Shown here piece by piece: positions 44,617 to 53,367 of a stretch of 64,000 nt of DNA. Origin of the DNA: Archangium gephyra (lineage in GTDB: Bacteria > Myxococcota > Myxococcia > Myxococcales > Myxococcaceae); the NCBI GenBank assembly GCA_003243425.1, contig QFQP01000003.1, positions 62,001 through 126,000 on the forward strand. The letters run 5' to 3'. Position 1 is the stretch's first letter, and each line of letters opens with the position of its first letter. A model generated the notes under the pieces. That model ran no database searches. It was not told where the DNA came from and saw nothing but the letters and a program-made list of their open reading frames with translations. The translations under genes and the position numbers were made by a program.

Positions 44617-45141
44617 TCAGATCAGACCGAGCGACTGCAGGAAGTTGATCGTCTGCTCGACCTTCTGCGCGGTCGTCAGGCCCAGCGGCAATTCGAGGTA
44701 GCGGCTGGCGACCACGTACTTCTTCGCGCGCGCTCGCACGAAGTCGTAGCTGGTCTTGCGGAAGTGCTCGTAGGGAATGGCGTCGACGCCGGTCTTGTCG
44801 GTCTTCGCGGCGGCTTCGATGCCCGACCAGTCGACGACGCAGGCTGCGATGGGCTTGGTGTACACGAGCCACGCGGTGCCCCAGCAACCCACGCGCGCTT
44901 CGTCTCCGTAGAGCTGGTCGAACGCCTTCTTGTAGTGCGGCGCGAGCTTCTCGGCGTCGTTGATGGGGTCTGGCGTGTTGAGCAGCGCCGTGCGGGCCAC
45001 TTCGTCCTTCGACATCAGCTCGCTGACGGCGTCGTTCACCACCGGCTTGAACTTCGCTTTCGCGAAGACCTGCTGCGCCCACGGATCGTTCTCGAGGGGC
45101 GGGTTGTCGAGAACGATCACCTTCTGATTCGGGTTGGTCAC
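44617..45141 (-). CDS. Hypothetical protein, 174 residues, convergent with repeat-protein gene
   Basis: GTG start at 45141. Soluble, with no signal peptide or membrane helix. It contains a GCWGTAWLVYTKPIAACVVDW segment with two Cys and several aromatics. No family recognised. It shares a terminator hairpin with the large repeat-protein gene and is 52 bases downstream of the AgmX-type gene, on the same strand. Its partner might be the large protein (a toxin-immunity idea is speculative). Confidence 0.7.
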   Translation of the reverse strand: MTNPNQKVIVLDNPPLENDPWAQQVFAKAKFKPVVNDAVSELMSKDEVARTALLNTPDPINDAEKLAPHYKKAFDQLYGDEARVGCWGTAWLVYTKPIAACVVDWSGIEAAAKTDKTGVDAIPYEHFRKTSYDFVRARAKKYVVASRYLELPLGLTTAQKVEQTINFLQSLGLI

Positions 45142-45193
45142 GCCGCAAACTTAGCCGCGTGACCAGAGCCGCACGAGAAATGACGGAACAGCG

Positions 45194-46414
45194 TCACTCT
45201 TCGGAGCCAGCAGTGTGGAACACCCACGGGAAGGTGATCGCAACCTCCTGCCCCCCGGTGGGCGGCGGGAAGTCCCAGCGACGAATGCGCGACACGATGC
45301 ACGATTCGACGTTGGCGTTGTCGAGGCCGCTCTCGGCGACGTCGGCGAACGAGACCTTGCCGTCGGCTCCGATGGTCCACGCGACGGTGACTTTTCCGCC
45401 GAGTGACGGGCTCTTGCTGAGTTCATTCTCGTAGCAGTAGCGAAGCTCGCTCTGGTGTCTGCGCACGACCTTGAGCACCAGGTCGCGGTCGTAGCCGGGC
45501 CCGAGTGTCGGGGTGCAGCCGGGGCACACGATCTCTTCGGCGCGCTTGCCCTTCAGTCCCACACCCGGCCCGGGACCCGGCCCACGGACGGGACCGATTC
45601 TGCCGAGTTGGAGACCAACGCCAGGCCCGCCCGGTTCGGTGTCACGAGCGATGAGCCCGACCACGCCGGGGTCCGAAACAACGTTCTTGCCGAGCTCGTT
45701 GAGCACCGAATCGATTTGATTGAGGCCCGGAACGAACACTGTTTTCCCTCTGCCACCACCGCCTCCGAAGAGGAGTTTGAGCGCCTCGGCAGCAGACGTC
45801 TTCTTCGGTGTCTTCACCGCGGGTCGCATCGACGCGACCTTGACCGCGGTCTCGACCTTCTCTTGCAGCTCCGGCGCACGCACCTTCGGAATCTGGGTGA
45901 ACGCAGTGGGAGGTGAACGCAGCGCCGATGGCTTTCCGAACATCGACGCGTCGTCGACGACGGGCGTGATCACCATGGCCACCAGAGCGGCGGTCATCAA
46001 CATCAGCGAGTGGGCGAGCACGAGGCCGAAAAAGAAGCCTTCACGCCGCTTGAATTCTGGAGCGCGTTCACTGCGTCGCTGAAGTCTCGCTTCGATGGTG
46101 AGCTGGCCGGTCTGCGCGAGGAAGACGTCGCCAGGCTCCAGGGCCACGAGTCGGCCGCCTTCGGTCGTCTTCCCGTTCCGCTCGGTGAACGAACGAACTC
46201 CGGGCCGCGTAGCGATCACCGGCAGACCATTTTCCCAACGCACGTCGAGGCCTTCGGAGACCGCGCGCGCTTCGCCGACGTTCACGTGAATCAGCGACAA
46301 CGGCTGTTCGTGCCACCGCGTGGCGATCGCCAACACACCATTGCCGTCGACCGGCGCGCCATCGTGACCGCGAAGCACACGTCGAGTGGGAACACGTTCC
46401 GTGAGCAGTTCCAT
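45194..46414 (-). CDS. AgmX/PglI C-terminal domain protein (TonB-like)
   Basis: A 406-residue protein; ATG 46414 chosen because residues upstream are not conserved-like. Residues 1-115 are cytoplasmic and beta-rich (VLRGHDGAPVDGNGVLAI, ALEPGDVFLAQTG). A membrane helix lies at about 125-150, a Pro/Gly-rich periplasmic stretch follows (GGPGVGLQLGRIGPVRGPGPGPG), and the last 100 residues are the AgmX/PglI-type domain (VVRRHQSELRYCYENEL, KVTVAWTIGADGKVSF, IRRWDFPPPTGG) shared by proteins of the Myxococcus gliding machinery and energy-transducer systems. It is followed by the 174-residue gene. Confidence 0.88.
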   Translation of the reverse strand: MELLTERVPTRRVLRGHDGAPVDGNGVLAIATRWHEQPLSLIHVNVGEARAVSEGLDVRWENGLPVIATRPGVRSFTERNGKTTEGGRLVALEPGDVFLAQTGQLTIEARLQRRSERAPEFKRREGFFFGLVLAHSLMLMTAALVAMVITPVVDDASMFGKPSALRSPPTAFTQIPKVRAPELQEKVETAVKVASMRPAVKTPKKTSAAEALKLLFGGGGGRGKTVFVPGLNQIDSVLNELGKNVVSDPGVVGLIARDTEPGGPGVGLQLGRIGPVRGPGPGPGVGLKGKRAEEIVCPGCTPTLGPGYDRDLVLKVVRRHQSELRYCYENELSKSPSLGGKVTVAWTIGADGKVSFADVAESGLDNANVESCIVSRIRRWDFPPPTGGQEVAITFPWVFHTAGSEE

Positions 46415-46545
46415 CTGCACTCCATCGAAAAGGGGAATGAAGAAGAGACAGCGCGTCGCGAAGTGGGTTCCGCAACGCGTCACGAAACGCAAAACGCCGC
46501 GACCTCCGGAGAGGCCGCGGCGCGCATCACGTCATGACGCTGCGT

Positions 46546-47877
46546 TCAGAAGCGCTCGATCTGAAAATCGTCGTCAGGCTTGGGTGCGGCCGGTGCTGCA
46601 GGCTTCGCGGGCGCGGGAGGCGGCGCCGCGGGAGCGACCGGCTGCAAGCGCGGCTGCGAGACCGACGGGGGCGCCGCGGCCGGGCGCTGTTGCGCCTGCT
46701 GTTGCTGCGCCGAGTTGTTCATCTGGGACACGTACGCCGCGCTGCCCGGCACGGCCTTCTCTTCGCCCGGCTTGCCGTCGAAGTCGTCCCACTTCGCGTC
46801 CGACGTCGAAGACACGCCCTGGAAGCGCAGCGCGAAGTCGTCGGGGTTCGACGCCTGACGCAGGGCCTCCTGGTACGTGACCAGGTTCTGGCGCACGAGC
46901 ATCATCAGCGATTGATCGAAGGTCTGCATGCCGTAGGAAATGTGGCCCTGCGCGATGGCGTCGGGGATCTCCTTGGTGCGGTCCTTGTCTTCGATCATCT
47001 CCTTGATGCGCGCGGTGGCCTTCATGATCTCGACGGCGGCGACGCGGCCCTTGCCGTCGGCGCGCGACACGAGGCGCTGAGAGACGACGCCCTTGAGCAC
47101 CGAGCCGAGCTGAATGCGAATCTGCTTCTGCTGGTGCGGGGGGAACGCCGAGATGATGCGGTTGATGGTCTCGGCCGCGTCCAGCGTGTGCAGCGTCGAC
47201 ATCACGAGGTGGCCCGTCTCAGCGGCGTGCAGCGCCGTCTCGATGGTCTCGATGTCGCGCATTTCACCGACGAGGATGACGTCGGGGTCCTGGCGCAGCG
47301 CGCTCTTGAGCGCCTGGCTGAAGCTCATGGTGTCCACGCCCACTTCGCGCTGATTGATGATCGACCGCTTGTCGCGGATCAGGAACTCGATCGGGTCTTC
47401 GATGGTGATGATGTGGTTCGTCTCGTTGGCGTTGATGTGATCGATCATCGCCGCGAGCGTCGTCGACTTGCCTGAGCCCGTCGTACCGGTGACGAGGATC
47501 AAGCCGCGCTCCTCGAGCGCCATCTTCTCGAGCGTGTTGGGGAGCATCAGCTCCTTGATCGACATGATCTTGAAGGGGATCACGCGAAGCACCGCGCCGA
47601 TGGTTCCGCGCTGCTGGAACACGTTCACGCGAAAGCGGCCCAACCCGGGAACGCCGTAGGCGAGGTCCACCTCATTGCTGAGCTTGAACTTCTCTTTCTG
47701 GAACTCGTTCATGATCCCGAACGCCATGCGGGCCACTTCTTCGGGCGGCAGACGCTTGCCGTCCTTCAAGGGCACCAGCTGGCCATCCACCCGGAACATG
47801 GGGGGAAGTCCGGCCTTCAGGTGAATGTCGGAAGCGCCGCCACGCAGCGCGATGGTGAGGATCTCGTTGAGCTCCAT
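46546..47877 (-). CDS. pilT: Type IV pilus retraction ATPase PilT (C-terminal tail)
   Basis: A 443-residue secretion-type ATPase. ATG 47877 is the family start (MELNEILTIALRGGASDIHLKAGLPPMFRV). Walker A GTTGSGKST (about 126-134), the Asp box TIEDPIE, the Walker B-like VGEMRD, and the HTLDAAE His box follow. Core PilT is about 350 residues; here an extra tail of about 80 residues rich in Gln, Ala and Pro ends in DDDFQIERF. It powers pilus retraction and twitching motility. The gene lies leftward of rpsI, separated by its terminator. Confidence 0.93.
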   Translation of the reverse strand: MELNEILTIALRGGASDIHLKAGLPPMFRVDGQLVPLKDGKRLPPEEVARMAFGIMNEFQKEKFKLSNEVDLAYGVPGLGRFRVNVFQQRGTIGAVLRVIPFKIMSIKELMLPNTLEKMALEERGLILVTGTTGSGKSTTLAAMIDHINANETNHIITIEDPIEFLIRDKRSIINQREVGVDTMSFSQALKSALRQDPDVILVGEMRDIETIETALHAAETGHLVMSTLHTLDAAETINRIISAFPPHQQKQIRIQLGSVLKGVVSQRLVSRADGKGRVAAVEIMKATARIKEMIEDKDRTKEIPDAIAQGHISYGMQTFDQSLMMLVRQNLVTYQEALRQASNPDDFALRFQGVSSTSDAKWDDFDGKPGEEKAVPGSAAYVSQMNNSAQQQQAQQRPAAAPPSVSQPRLQPVAPAAPPPAPAKPAAPAAPKPDDDFQIERF

Positions 47878-47937
47878 GCGCGAGAAGGTACCACGCTTCA
47901 TCCACTCGCATTGGAACGACGCAGCCTGAAAACACCG

Positions 47938-47972
47938 CGAGCCGCGCACCTCGTTTCCGAAGTGGCGGCTCG
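47938..47972 (-). terminator. Rho-independent terminator after rplM-rpsI
   Basis: Minus-strand hairpin with outer arms CGAGCCGC (47938-47945) and GCGGCTCG (47965-47972), inner CAC/GTG and TCG/CGA pairings, and a TTTT run (48000 side to left, 47931-47934) downstream in the direction of transcription. It lies 24 bases after the rpsI stop. Confidence 0.75.
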
Positions 47973-47995
47973 AGTGAGAACCAGCTCGCAGCGGT

Positions 47996-48397
47996 TTAGC
48001 GCTTGGAGAACTGGAAGCGGCGACGGGCGCCCGGCTGACCGGACTTCTTGCGCTCGACGGCGCGCGAGTCACGGGTCAGGAAGCCGGCCTTCTTGAGGGG
48101 CGGGCGGAACTCCGGGTTGAGGCGCGTGAGCGCGCGCGAGAGACCGTGACGAATCGCGCCGGCCTGGCCCGAGAGGCCGCCACCGCGCACGTTCACCGTC
48201 ATGTCGACCTTGCCCATCTGCTCCAGCACCTGGAGGGGCTGGTTGATGATCATGATCGACGTCTCACGACCGAAGTACTCGGTCAGAGGACGGCCGTTGA
48301 CGAGCATCGCGCCCGTACCCGACTTGAGCCACACGCGAGCCGTCGCTTCCTTGCGGCGACCCGTTGCGTAGAAACCTTCAGTGCCAGACTTGGCCAT
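47996..48397 (-). CDS. rpsI: 30S ribosomal protein S9
   Basis: A 133-residue S9 protein. The sequence has the family pattern GFYATGRRKEATARVWLKSG, the GGGLSGQAGAIRHGLSRAL loop and the basic C-terminus GARRRFQFSKR that reaches the P-site tRNA. It follows rplM by 12 bases. Function is in the small ribosomal subunit. Length normal. Confidence 0.97.
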   Translation of the reverse strand: MAKSGTEGFYATGRRKEATARVWLKSGTGAMLVNGRPLTEYFGRETSIMIINQPLQVLEQMGKVDMTVNVRGGGLSGQAGAIRHGLSRALTRLNPEFRPPLKKAGFLTRDSRAVERKKSGQPGARRRFQFSKR

Positions 48398-48409
48398 GTG
48401 CGTGCTTCC

Positions 48410-48859
48410 TTACGCCTCAACCTGCTTGGGAGCAGGGTTCTGGGCGGTGTGGGGGTGCTTGTCGCCGGCGTACACGCGGAGCTTCGTCATCATCTGACGG
48501 CCCAGCGCATTGCGCGGGAGCATGCGACGAACGGCATTGAGAACGATGTCTTCCGGGTGACGACGCTGCAGAGTCTCGTAGTTCGAGCTCTTGAGCGCGC
48601 CGGGGAAGCCCGCATGCGGGTGCCGGTAGTACATCTTCTGGGTGGCCTTGTTACCCGTGACCTTCACCTTGTCGGCGTTGATCACCACGACGTGATCGCC
48701 CGTGTCGATCGACGGCGTGTACATCGGCTTGTGCTTACCCTTGAGCAGGGTCGCGATCTGGCTGGCGGCGCGGCCAAGCACCTTGTCGGACACGTCGATG
48801 ACGTGCCACTCGTGCTTGATGTCCTTCGCCTTGGCGCTGTACGTACGCTGGTGCGGCAT
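48410..48859 (-). CDS. rplM: 50S ribosomal protein L13
   Basis: A 149-residue L13 protein (MPHQRTYSAKAKDIKHEWHVIDVSDKVLGRAAS; GDHVVVINADKVKVTGNK; MYYRHPHAGFPG). It binds 23S rRNA early in assembly. The rplM-rpsI order is widely conserved. A promoter candidate lies just upstream. Confidence 0.97.
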   Translation of the reverse strand: MPHQRTYSAKAKDIKHEWHVIDVSDKVLGRAASQIATLLKGKHKPMYTPSIDTGDHVVVINADKVKVTGNKATQKMYYRHPHAGFPGALKSSNYETLQRRHPEDIVLNAVRRMLPRNALGRQMMTKLRVYAGDKHPHTAQNPAPKQVEA

Positions 48860-48891
48860 GGCTTGAAAACTCCGATCAGAAAGGGCGGCCC

Positions 48892-48920
48892 TGCTATCCC
48901 TTCCGCGCCTTGACTGTCAA
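48892..48920 (-). promoter_or_regulatory. Candidate promoter of rplM-rpsI
   Basis: Minus strand TTGACA (48920-48915), 17-18 base spacing, and a weak -10 (ATAGCA or TAGCAG). It lies 33 bases before the rplM ATG, with GGAG as ribosome site. The -35 sits within a small inverted repeat CCTTGA/TCAAGG (48908-48922). Confidence 0.4.
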
Positions 48921-48927
48921 GGACTGA

Positions 48928-51009
48928 TCAGGAAGTTGGCCCATTTCCGCTCTCCGCCTTCAGTCGTTCGCGCAGATTGGCGAAGAAGTTCTTCTCCTTC
49001 GGCGTCGGCGGCCCCTTGGGGATCGCCTCCATGTCGATAACCTCGCAGAGTTGCTCGGGAATATCGCCCAGGAACCGACTGGGGGTGCGCGGCAGCTCTT
49101 TGCCGCGTTTCACGCGGGTGGTGGCGCGGGTCATGATCAGGCGGTCGCGCGCGCGCGTCATCGCCACGTAGCAGAGCCGCCGCTCTTCGCCGGGGTTGGG
49201 CGCTTCGCCCTGCATTCCGGAATGCGGCAGCAGGTCTTCCTCGCAGCCCACGACGAACACCATTTTCCATTCGAGGCCCTTGGAGCCGTGAATGGTCATC
49301 ATCGAGACGCGGCCTGCGAGGTGCTGGTGCTCGTCTTCGTCGTCCTTCGTGTCGAGCGAGAGCCGGTTCAAATACGTGAGCAGGCTGGCCTTGGGGCCTT
49401 CCTTCTTCTCGTAGTTTTCGAGCGACTGAATCACGTGCTTCACGGCCTGCGCTTTTCGGTCGCCCGAGGCCAGCGAGGGCGCGTTCGCGCGCGCGTTGCC
49501 CATGAAGTCGATCTCTTTGAGCAGCTCGCTCGTCACCTTCGACAGGTTCCCCTTGTCGAACATGCCGCGGTAGCGCTCCATCAACGCCACGAAGCCGAGC
49601 ACCTTCTCGGCAGCGCCGTGCGGCAGGGTGTCGATCTCCGCTGAACGTTCGAGCGCCTTCCACAGCGGCGTGTCGTGCTTGAGCGCCCAGGCGTTGATGC
49701 GCTCCATCGTCACGTCGCCGATGCCGCGCGCGGGCGTGTTGATGATCCGCAGCAGCGAGATCTCGTCTTTCGGGTTCGCGATCACCCGAAAGTAGGCGAT
49801 CACGTCCTTCACTTCGCGGCGATCGAAGAACTCGGTGCCGCCATGCACCTCGTAGCGAACCTCGCGCTCGCGCAAAAACTCCTCGAGGAAGCGTGACTGC
49901 CCGTTGACGCGATACAGAATCGCGATGTCGTCGGGCGACATGCCCTCGCCCACCGCTCGCTTGACCTCAGACGCCACCCAGCGCGCTTCGTCTTCTTCCG
50001 ACGGCGCAGAACAGAGCGTGATCTTCGGCCCGGCTTTGACGTCGCTCCACATGCGCTTGGAGCGGCGGTCGGGGTTCTTTTCGATGACCGAGTTGGCTGC
50101 GTCGAGAATCACCTGATTGCTGCGGTAGTTCTGCTCGAGTCGAACCTCTTTCCCGCCCGGAAACAGCTTCTCGAAGTCGAGGATGTTGCGCACTTCCGCG
50201 CCGCGCCACGAGTAGATGCACTGGTCGTCGTCGCCCACCACGCAGACGTTGTGGTGCGCGTCGCCCAGGTGACGAAGCAGCTCGAGCTGAGCCTTGTTCG
50301 TGTCCTGGTACTCGTCGACCATGATGTAGCGAAAGCGCTCGCCGTAGTGCTGCTTCACCTCGGGGAACTGCTCGAAGATGCGCGACGGGAAGACGATGAG
50401 ATCGTCGAAGTCGACCGCGCCCTGCGCCTTGAGCGCGAGCTGGTAGAGCGGAAAGACCATGCTCGCGGCGAGCTCGAGATCGTCGCTGTCTTCGCCATCG
50501 ATGTCGTCGAGGTCGTCGTCGTCTTCGGCGATCAGTGGCTGCCGCGGCCCTTCGCCGGGAATCTCGCCCGAGTTCTTGGCCCGCGAGATGAGCGTGAGGA
50601 TCTTGCGCGGGTCGAAGACCTTGTCGTCGATCTGCCGGTCCTTCATCGCGCGACGCACGAGCGCGATCTGATCGCCGGTGTCGACGATGGCGAACTTCTT
50701 GGGCCACCCCATCTTGTGGAGGTGTTCGCGCAGCACCTCGGCGCCGAACGCGTGGAAGGTCGAGAGCGTCACGCCCAGCGCGCGCTGCCCGCCCATCTGC
50801 ACCACGCGCTCCTTCATTTCCGACGCGGCTTTGTTGGTGAAGGTGACCGCGAGGATCGCGCGAGCGGGCACCTTCATGTCGAGCAGATGACAGATGCGAT
50901 GGGTGATGACGCGCGTCTTGCCCGAGCCCGCGCCCGCGAGCACGAGCAACGGCCCTTCGGTGGTCAGGACCGCGTCACGTTGCGGCTTGTTGAGATGCGA
51001 CAGATCCAC
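48928..51009 (-). CDS. Rep/UvrD-family ATP-dependent DNA helicase
   Basis: A 693-residue superfamily 1A 3'-5' DNA helicase. The Q-motif LNKPQRDAV, Walker A LAGAGSGKTRV, motif Ia TFTNKAASEM, motif Ib STFHAF, Walker B VDEYQDTN, motif III GDDDQCIYSWRGA, motif IV QNYRSN, motif V TIHGSKGLEW and motif VI VAMTRARDRL are all visible. The STFHAFGAEVL segment and the length fit Rep/PcrA rather than RecB. It probably acts in replication restart and repair. An acidic insert (DDDLDDIDGEDSDDLEL) near residues 185-200 is unusual. Confidence 0.93.
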   Translation of the reverse strand: MDLSHLNKPQRDAVLTTEGPLLVLAGAGSGKTRVITHRICHLLDMKVPARAILAVTFTNKAASEMKERVVQMGGQRALGVTLSTFHAFGAEVLREHLHKMGWPKKFAIVDTGDQIALVRRAMKDRQIDDKVFDPRKILTLISRAKNSGEIPGEGPRQPLIAEDDDDLDDIDGEDSDDLELAASMVFPLYQLALKAQGAVDFDDLIVFPSRIFEQFPEVKQHYGERFRYIMVDEYQDTNKAQLELLRHLGDAHHNVCVVGDDDQCIYSWRGAEVRNILDFEKLFPGGKEVRLEQNYRSNQVILDAANSVIEKNPDRRSKRMWSDVKAGPKITLCSAPSEEDEARWVASEVKRAVGEGMSPDDIAILYRVNGQSRFLEEFLREREVRYEVHGGTEFFDRREVKDVIAYFRVIANPKDEISLLRIINTPARGIGDVTMERINAWALKHDTPLWKALERSAEIDTLPHGAAEKVLGFVALMERYRGMFDKGNLSKVTSELLKEIDFMGNARANAPSLASGDRKAQAVKHVIQSLENYEKKEGPKASLLTYLNRLSLDTKDDEDEHQHLAGRVSMMTIHGSKGLEWKMVFVVGCEEDLLPHSGMQGEAPNPGEERRLCYVAMTRARDRLIMTRATTRVKRGKELPRTPSRFLGDIPEQLCEVIDMEAIPKGPPTPKEKNFFANLRERLKAESGNGPTS

Positions 51010-51036
51010 AGCGTGGCGCTCATAGCACCGCGTCGG

Positions 51037-51642
51037 TCAGGCGTTCTCGTAGTCGAGACTTCCTCGCACCGCGACGCCCTGCTCTTTCGGCGTGAGCGTC
51101 ACCGGTGCCGGCGCGGGCACGACGAACTGTGACTCCGGAGCGACCGCGCCGGCCGTCACCGGCGGCACCGCGTGCGCGATCTCCGCGATGCGGCCGCGAA
51201 TGATCGTCTCGTAGTCCTTCGCGTGCGCGCGGTTGCGGCGCTTCGCGCCGCCGTGCCACGCGCGCACCGCTTCCCATTCTCGGCCGTGGAACTTCTTCGT
51301 CAGCTCGCTCAACTTCTTCGCGAGAAACTCGATCTGCTTCGCTGGCGCGATGGTCGATGCGTCGTCGCCACGGCCGACCTTCACGCCCGCCCACTTCTCG
51401 AACTCCGGCAGCAGCCCGTTGTCGTCGAGGCCGATGAGCCCGTGACCGGTGCCATCACGATGCACGCGGTGATTCACGAAGCTCGACTCCTGCGCGACGA
51501 TCGCGGCCACCAGTTGCGGGTTCGCCCGGTATTGCGCAGAGAACTTCTGAATCCACGGAGCGAGCGTCTCAACGGAGATCTCCGCGTTGCGCGTGTGGGG
51601 AAGCGTGGGGAGCGGGCGGTTCGAGCGGATGCCGTTCGTCAC
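51037..51642 (-). CDS. SLT-type lytic transglycosylase without signal peptide
   Basis: A 201-residue protein, GTG start. Residues 30-150 resemble a soluble lytic transglycosylase (goose lysozyme-like) domain with the catalytic Glu in LVAAIVAQESSF and the GxxGLIGL-like turn GTGHGLIGLDDNGL. The final 50 residues are a Pro/Ala/Val-rich tail. Peptidoglycan cleavage is expected of the family, but no signal sequence is seen, so export must use another route or it acts after lysis. It lies 27 bases from the helicase gene on the same strand. Confidence 0.75.
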   Translation of the reverse strand: MTNGIRSNRPLPTLPHTRNAEISVETLAPWIQKFSAQYRANPQLVAAIVAQESSFVNHRVHRDGTGHGLIGLDDNGLLPEFEKWAGVKVGRGDDASTIAPAKQIEFLAKKLSELTKKFHGREWEAVRAWHGGAKRRNRAHAKDYETIIRGRIAEIAHAVPPVTAGAVAPESQFVVPAPAPVTLTPKEQGVAVRGSLDYENA

Positions 51643-51705
51643 GCGTCGAATTGTGCCCCAAGAAACTTCACCGCGCGCGACTTGAGAGCGGCTTTACTCC
51701 GCGCC

Positions 51706-52185
51706 GTGGCCGCACGAGACAAACAGAAGCCCATCGACCCGAAGGAAGCGCGAGAGCTGATCTCGGGCCTCGACAAGCGGCGGTTCCTCGACGAGCTGAA
51801 CAAGCTGGCGAGCAGCTTCGCCGCCGACCCGGGCAACCCCGGCAGCTACGCGTGCAACGACTGCGTGCGTTGCGCCAACTGCATGTTCTGCAACGAGTGC
51901 GAAGGCTGCTACGGCTGCACGCACTGCACGCGCTGTGAGCTCTGCAACAACTGCACGCACTGTGTCGATTCGAAGTCGCTCAACGCCTGCGCGTATTCGG
52001 TGAACAGCGAAAACTGCGCGAACTCAGCCTACGTGTACTTCTCGCGCAACCTCTCGGACTGCACCTACTGCTTCGGCTGCGTCGGCCTGTCCAAGAAGGA
52101 CTTCCACATCTTGAACGTGCAGTTCCCCCGCACCGAGTACTTCGAGCTCGTACAGAAGCTGAAGCGCGAGATGCAGGTGAAGTGA
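51706..52185 (+). CDS. Cys-triplet protein, 13 consecutive CxxC spacings, unknown
   Basis: A 159-residue protein starting at GTG 51706. After a helical start (DPKEARELISGLDKRRFLDELNKLASSF) there is a stretch from residue 50 to 86 in which 13 Cys occur at exact three-residue spacing (ACNDCVRCANCMFCNEC, then the same pattern). Five more Cys follow, in NACAYS, ENCAN, DCTYCFGC. This looks like a regular helix or beta-solenoid with a Cys ladder on one face, or a multi-metal site. The end, DFHILNVQFPRTEYFEL, is also conserved-looking. No family function known to me. It diverges from the transglycosylase gene with 63 bases between starts. Confidence 0.8.
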   Translation: MAARDKQKPIDPKEARELISGLDKRRFLDELNKLASSFAADPGNPGSYACNDCVRCANCMFCNECEGCYGCTHCTRCELCNNCTHCVDSKSLNACAYSVNSENCANSAYVYFSRNLSDCTYCFGCVGLSKKDFHILNVQFPRTEYFELVQKLKREMQVK

Positions 52186-52188
52186 GCT

Positions 52189-53367
52189 TCAGAGCACCCG
52201 AAGGAACCAGGCCTTCAGGTATTCGGTTTCGGGCAGTGCAGCGAGCGCCGGGTGATCGATGCCCGCGCCGCGACGTTCGATGATCTGAACACTGCGCTTC
52301 GCATCGGCCGCGGCTTCGAGCAGCAGCTCTTCGAACATCGCGCGGTTCACCTTTCCGCTGCACGAGCAGCTCACCAGCAGCCCGTCGGGCTTGAGCAGCT
52401 TGAACGCCCGCACGTTGAGCTCGTGGTACGCGCGCTTCGCCGTCTGCAGGCCTTCTTTTCTCTTCGCGAGGCCAGGCGGATCGATGACCACGGTGTCGAA
52501 GGTTCGGCCTTCGTCGGCGAAGGTGCGCAGCACGTCGAACGCGTTGCCGTGCTGAATCGTGACGTTCTTGCGGCCGTTGAGTTCAACGTTGTGCCGCGCG
52601 CGATTGGCGGCCGCTTCGTCCTGTTCGACGGCGAGCACGGTGCTGCAGCGCCGCGAAAGACCGAGCGCAAAACCGCCGTGGTAGCTGAAGGTGTCGAGCG
52701 CTTCACCGCCGCCGAGTTCACCGGCGCGCACGTGGTTGTCCACCTGGTCGAGGAACGAACCGGTCTTCGCGTCTTCCAGCAGGTCGATTTCGAAGCGGTT
52801 CTCACCCTCGTGGTACGCGACCTTGGTGGGGCCCGCACCGAGCAGCACCTTCTTCTCGCGCGGCAGCCCTTCCCAATCACGACCGCTGGCGTCGTCACGA
52901 CAGACCACGGTCTTGAGGCCGGTCACTTCGAGCAGCAGCTTCGCCCACTGCTCTTTGCGCTGATTGGCGCCTTCACTCAGCGTCTGCAGCGACAACGCGT
53001 CGCCATAGCGGTCGACGAACAGGCCCGGCAGCAGGTCAGCCTCGCCGTGCACCACGCGGAAGGCATCGCGCTTGAACAACGACTCACGACGCTTCCACGC
53101 GGCGGCCAGACGCGCCTTGAAGAACTCGGTGTTGAGCGTTTCGTCGCGACCCAGCTTCTTCGACACCAGCCGCAACGCGAGCGGCGAGCGCGACGACACG
53201 AAGGCCTGACCGATGGGGTTCTTCTGCGGATCGACCACGTCGACGATGGCGCCGGGCGCGAGTGATTCCTTCGGCCAGTGCGTGACCTCGGTTCGGTAGC
53301 ACCACGGGTAGCCCTTGCGGAGCGACTTCGCGCCGTTCGCAGAAACGGTCACCAACGGGTTCGTCAT
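52189..53367 (-). CDS. rlmI: Class I SAM-dependent 23S rRNA methyltransferase (RlmI-like)
   Basis: A 392-residue protein of the RlmI/RlmK group. An N-terminal PUA domain (SLRKGYPWCYRTEV, GAIVDVVDPQKNPIGQAFVS), an EEHAD-type middle and a C-terminal Rossmann methyltransferase domain are visible. The latter carries NVRGE-like FSYHGGFALGLSRR, AVEQDEAAANRARHN, VVIDPPGLAKRKEG and LVSCSCS motifs. Expected reaction: 5-methylcytosine formation on 23S rRNA. Its stop lies 3 bases from the end of the Cys-triplet gene. The ATG overlaps the preceding gene's stop (53364). Confidence 0.93.
   Translation of the reverse strand: MTNPLVTVSANGAKSLRKGYPWCYRTEVTHWPKESLAPGAIVDVVDPQKNPIGQAFVSSRSPLALRLVSKKLGRDETLNTEFFKARLAAAWKRRESLFKRDAFRVVHGEADLLPGLFVDRYGDALSLQTLSEGANQRKEQWAKLLLEVTGLKTVVCRDDASGRDWEGLPREKKVLLGAGPTKVAYHEGENRFEIDLLEDAKTGSFLDQVDNHVRAGELGGGEALDTFSYHGGFALGLSRRCSTVLAVEQDEAAANRARHNVELNGRKNVTIQHGNAFDVLRTFADEGRTFDTVVIDPPGLAKRKEGLQTAKRAYHELNVRAFKLLKPDGLLVSCSCSGKVNRAMFEELLLEAAADAKRSVQIIERRGAGIDHPALAALPETEYLKAWFLRVL

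Noticed and set aside
48908..48922. Terminator hairpin CCTTGA/TCAAGG after the ribosomal operon promoter
   Set aside because: Short stem, no T-run in either direction; better explained as overlap with the rplM -35 element.
51037..51642. Phage lysis module
   Set aside because: Only a transglycosylase is present; no holin, spanin, tail or integrase genes, and neighbours are chromosomal housekeeping genes.
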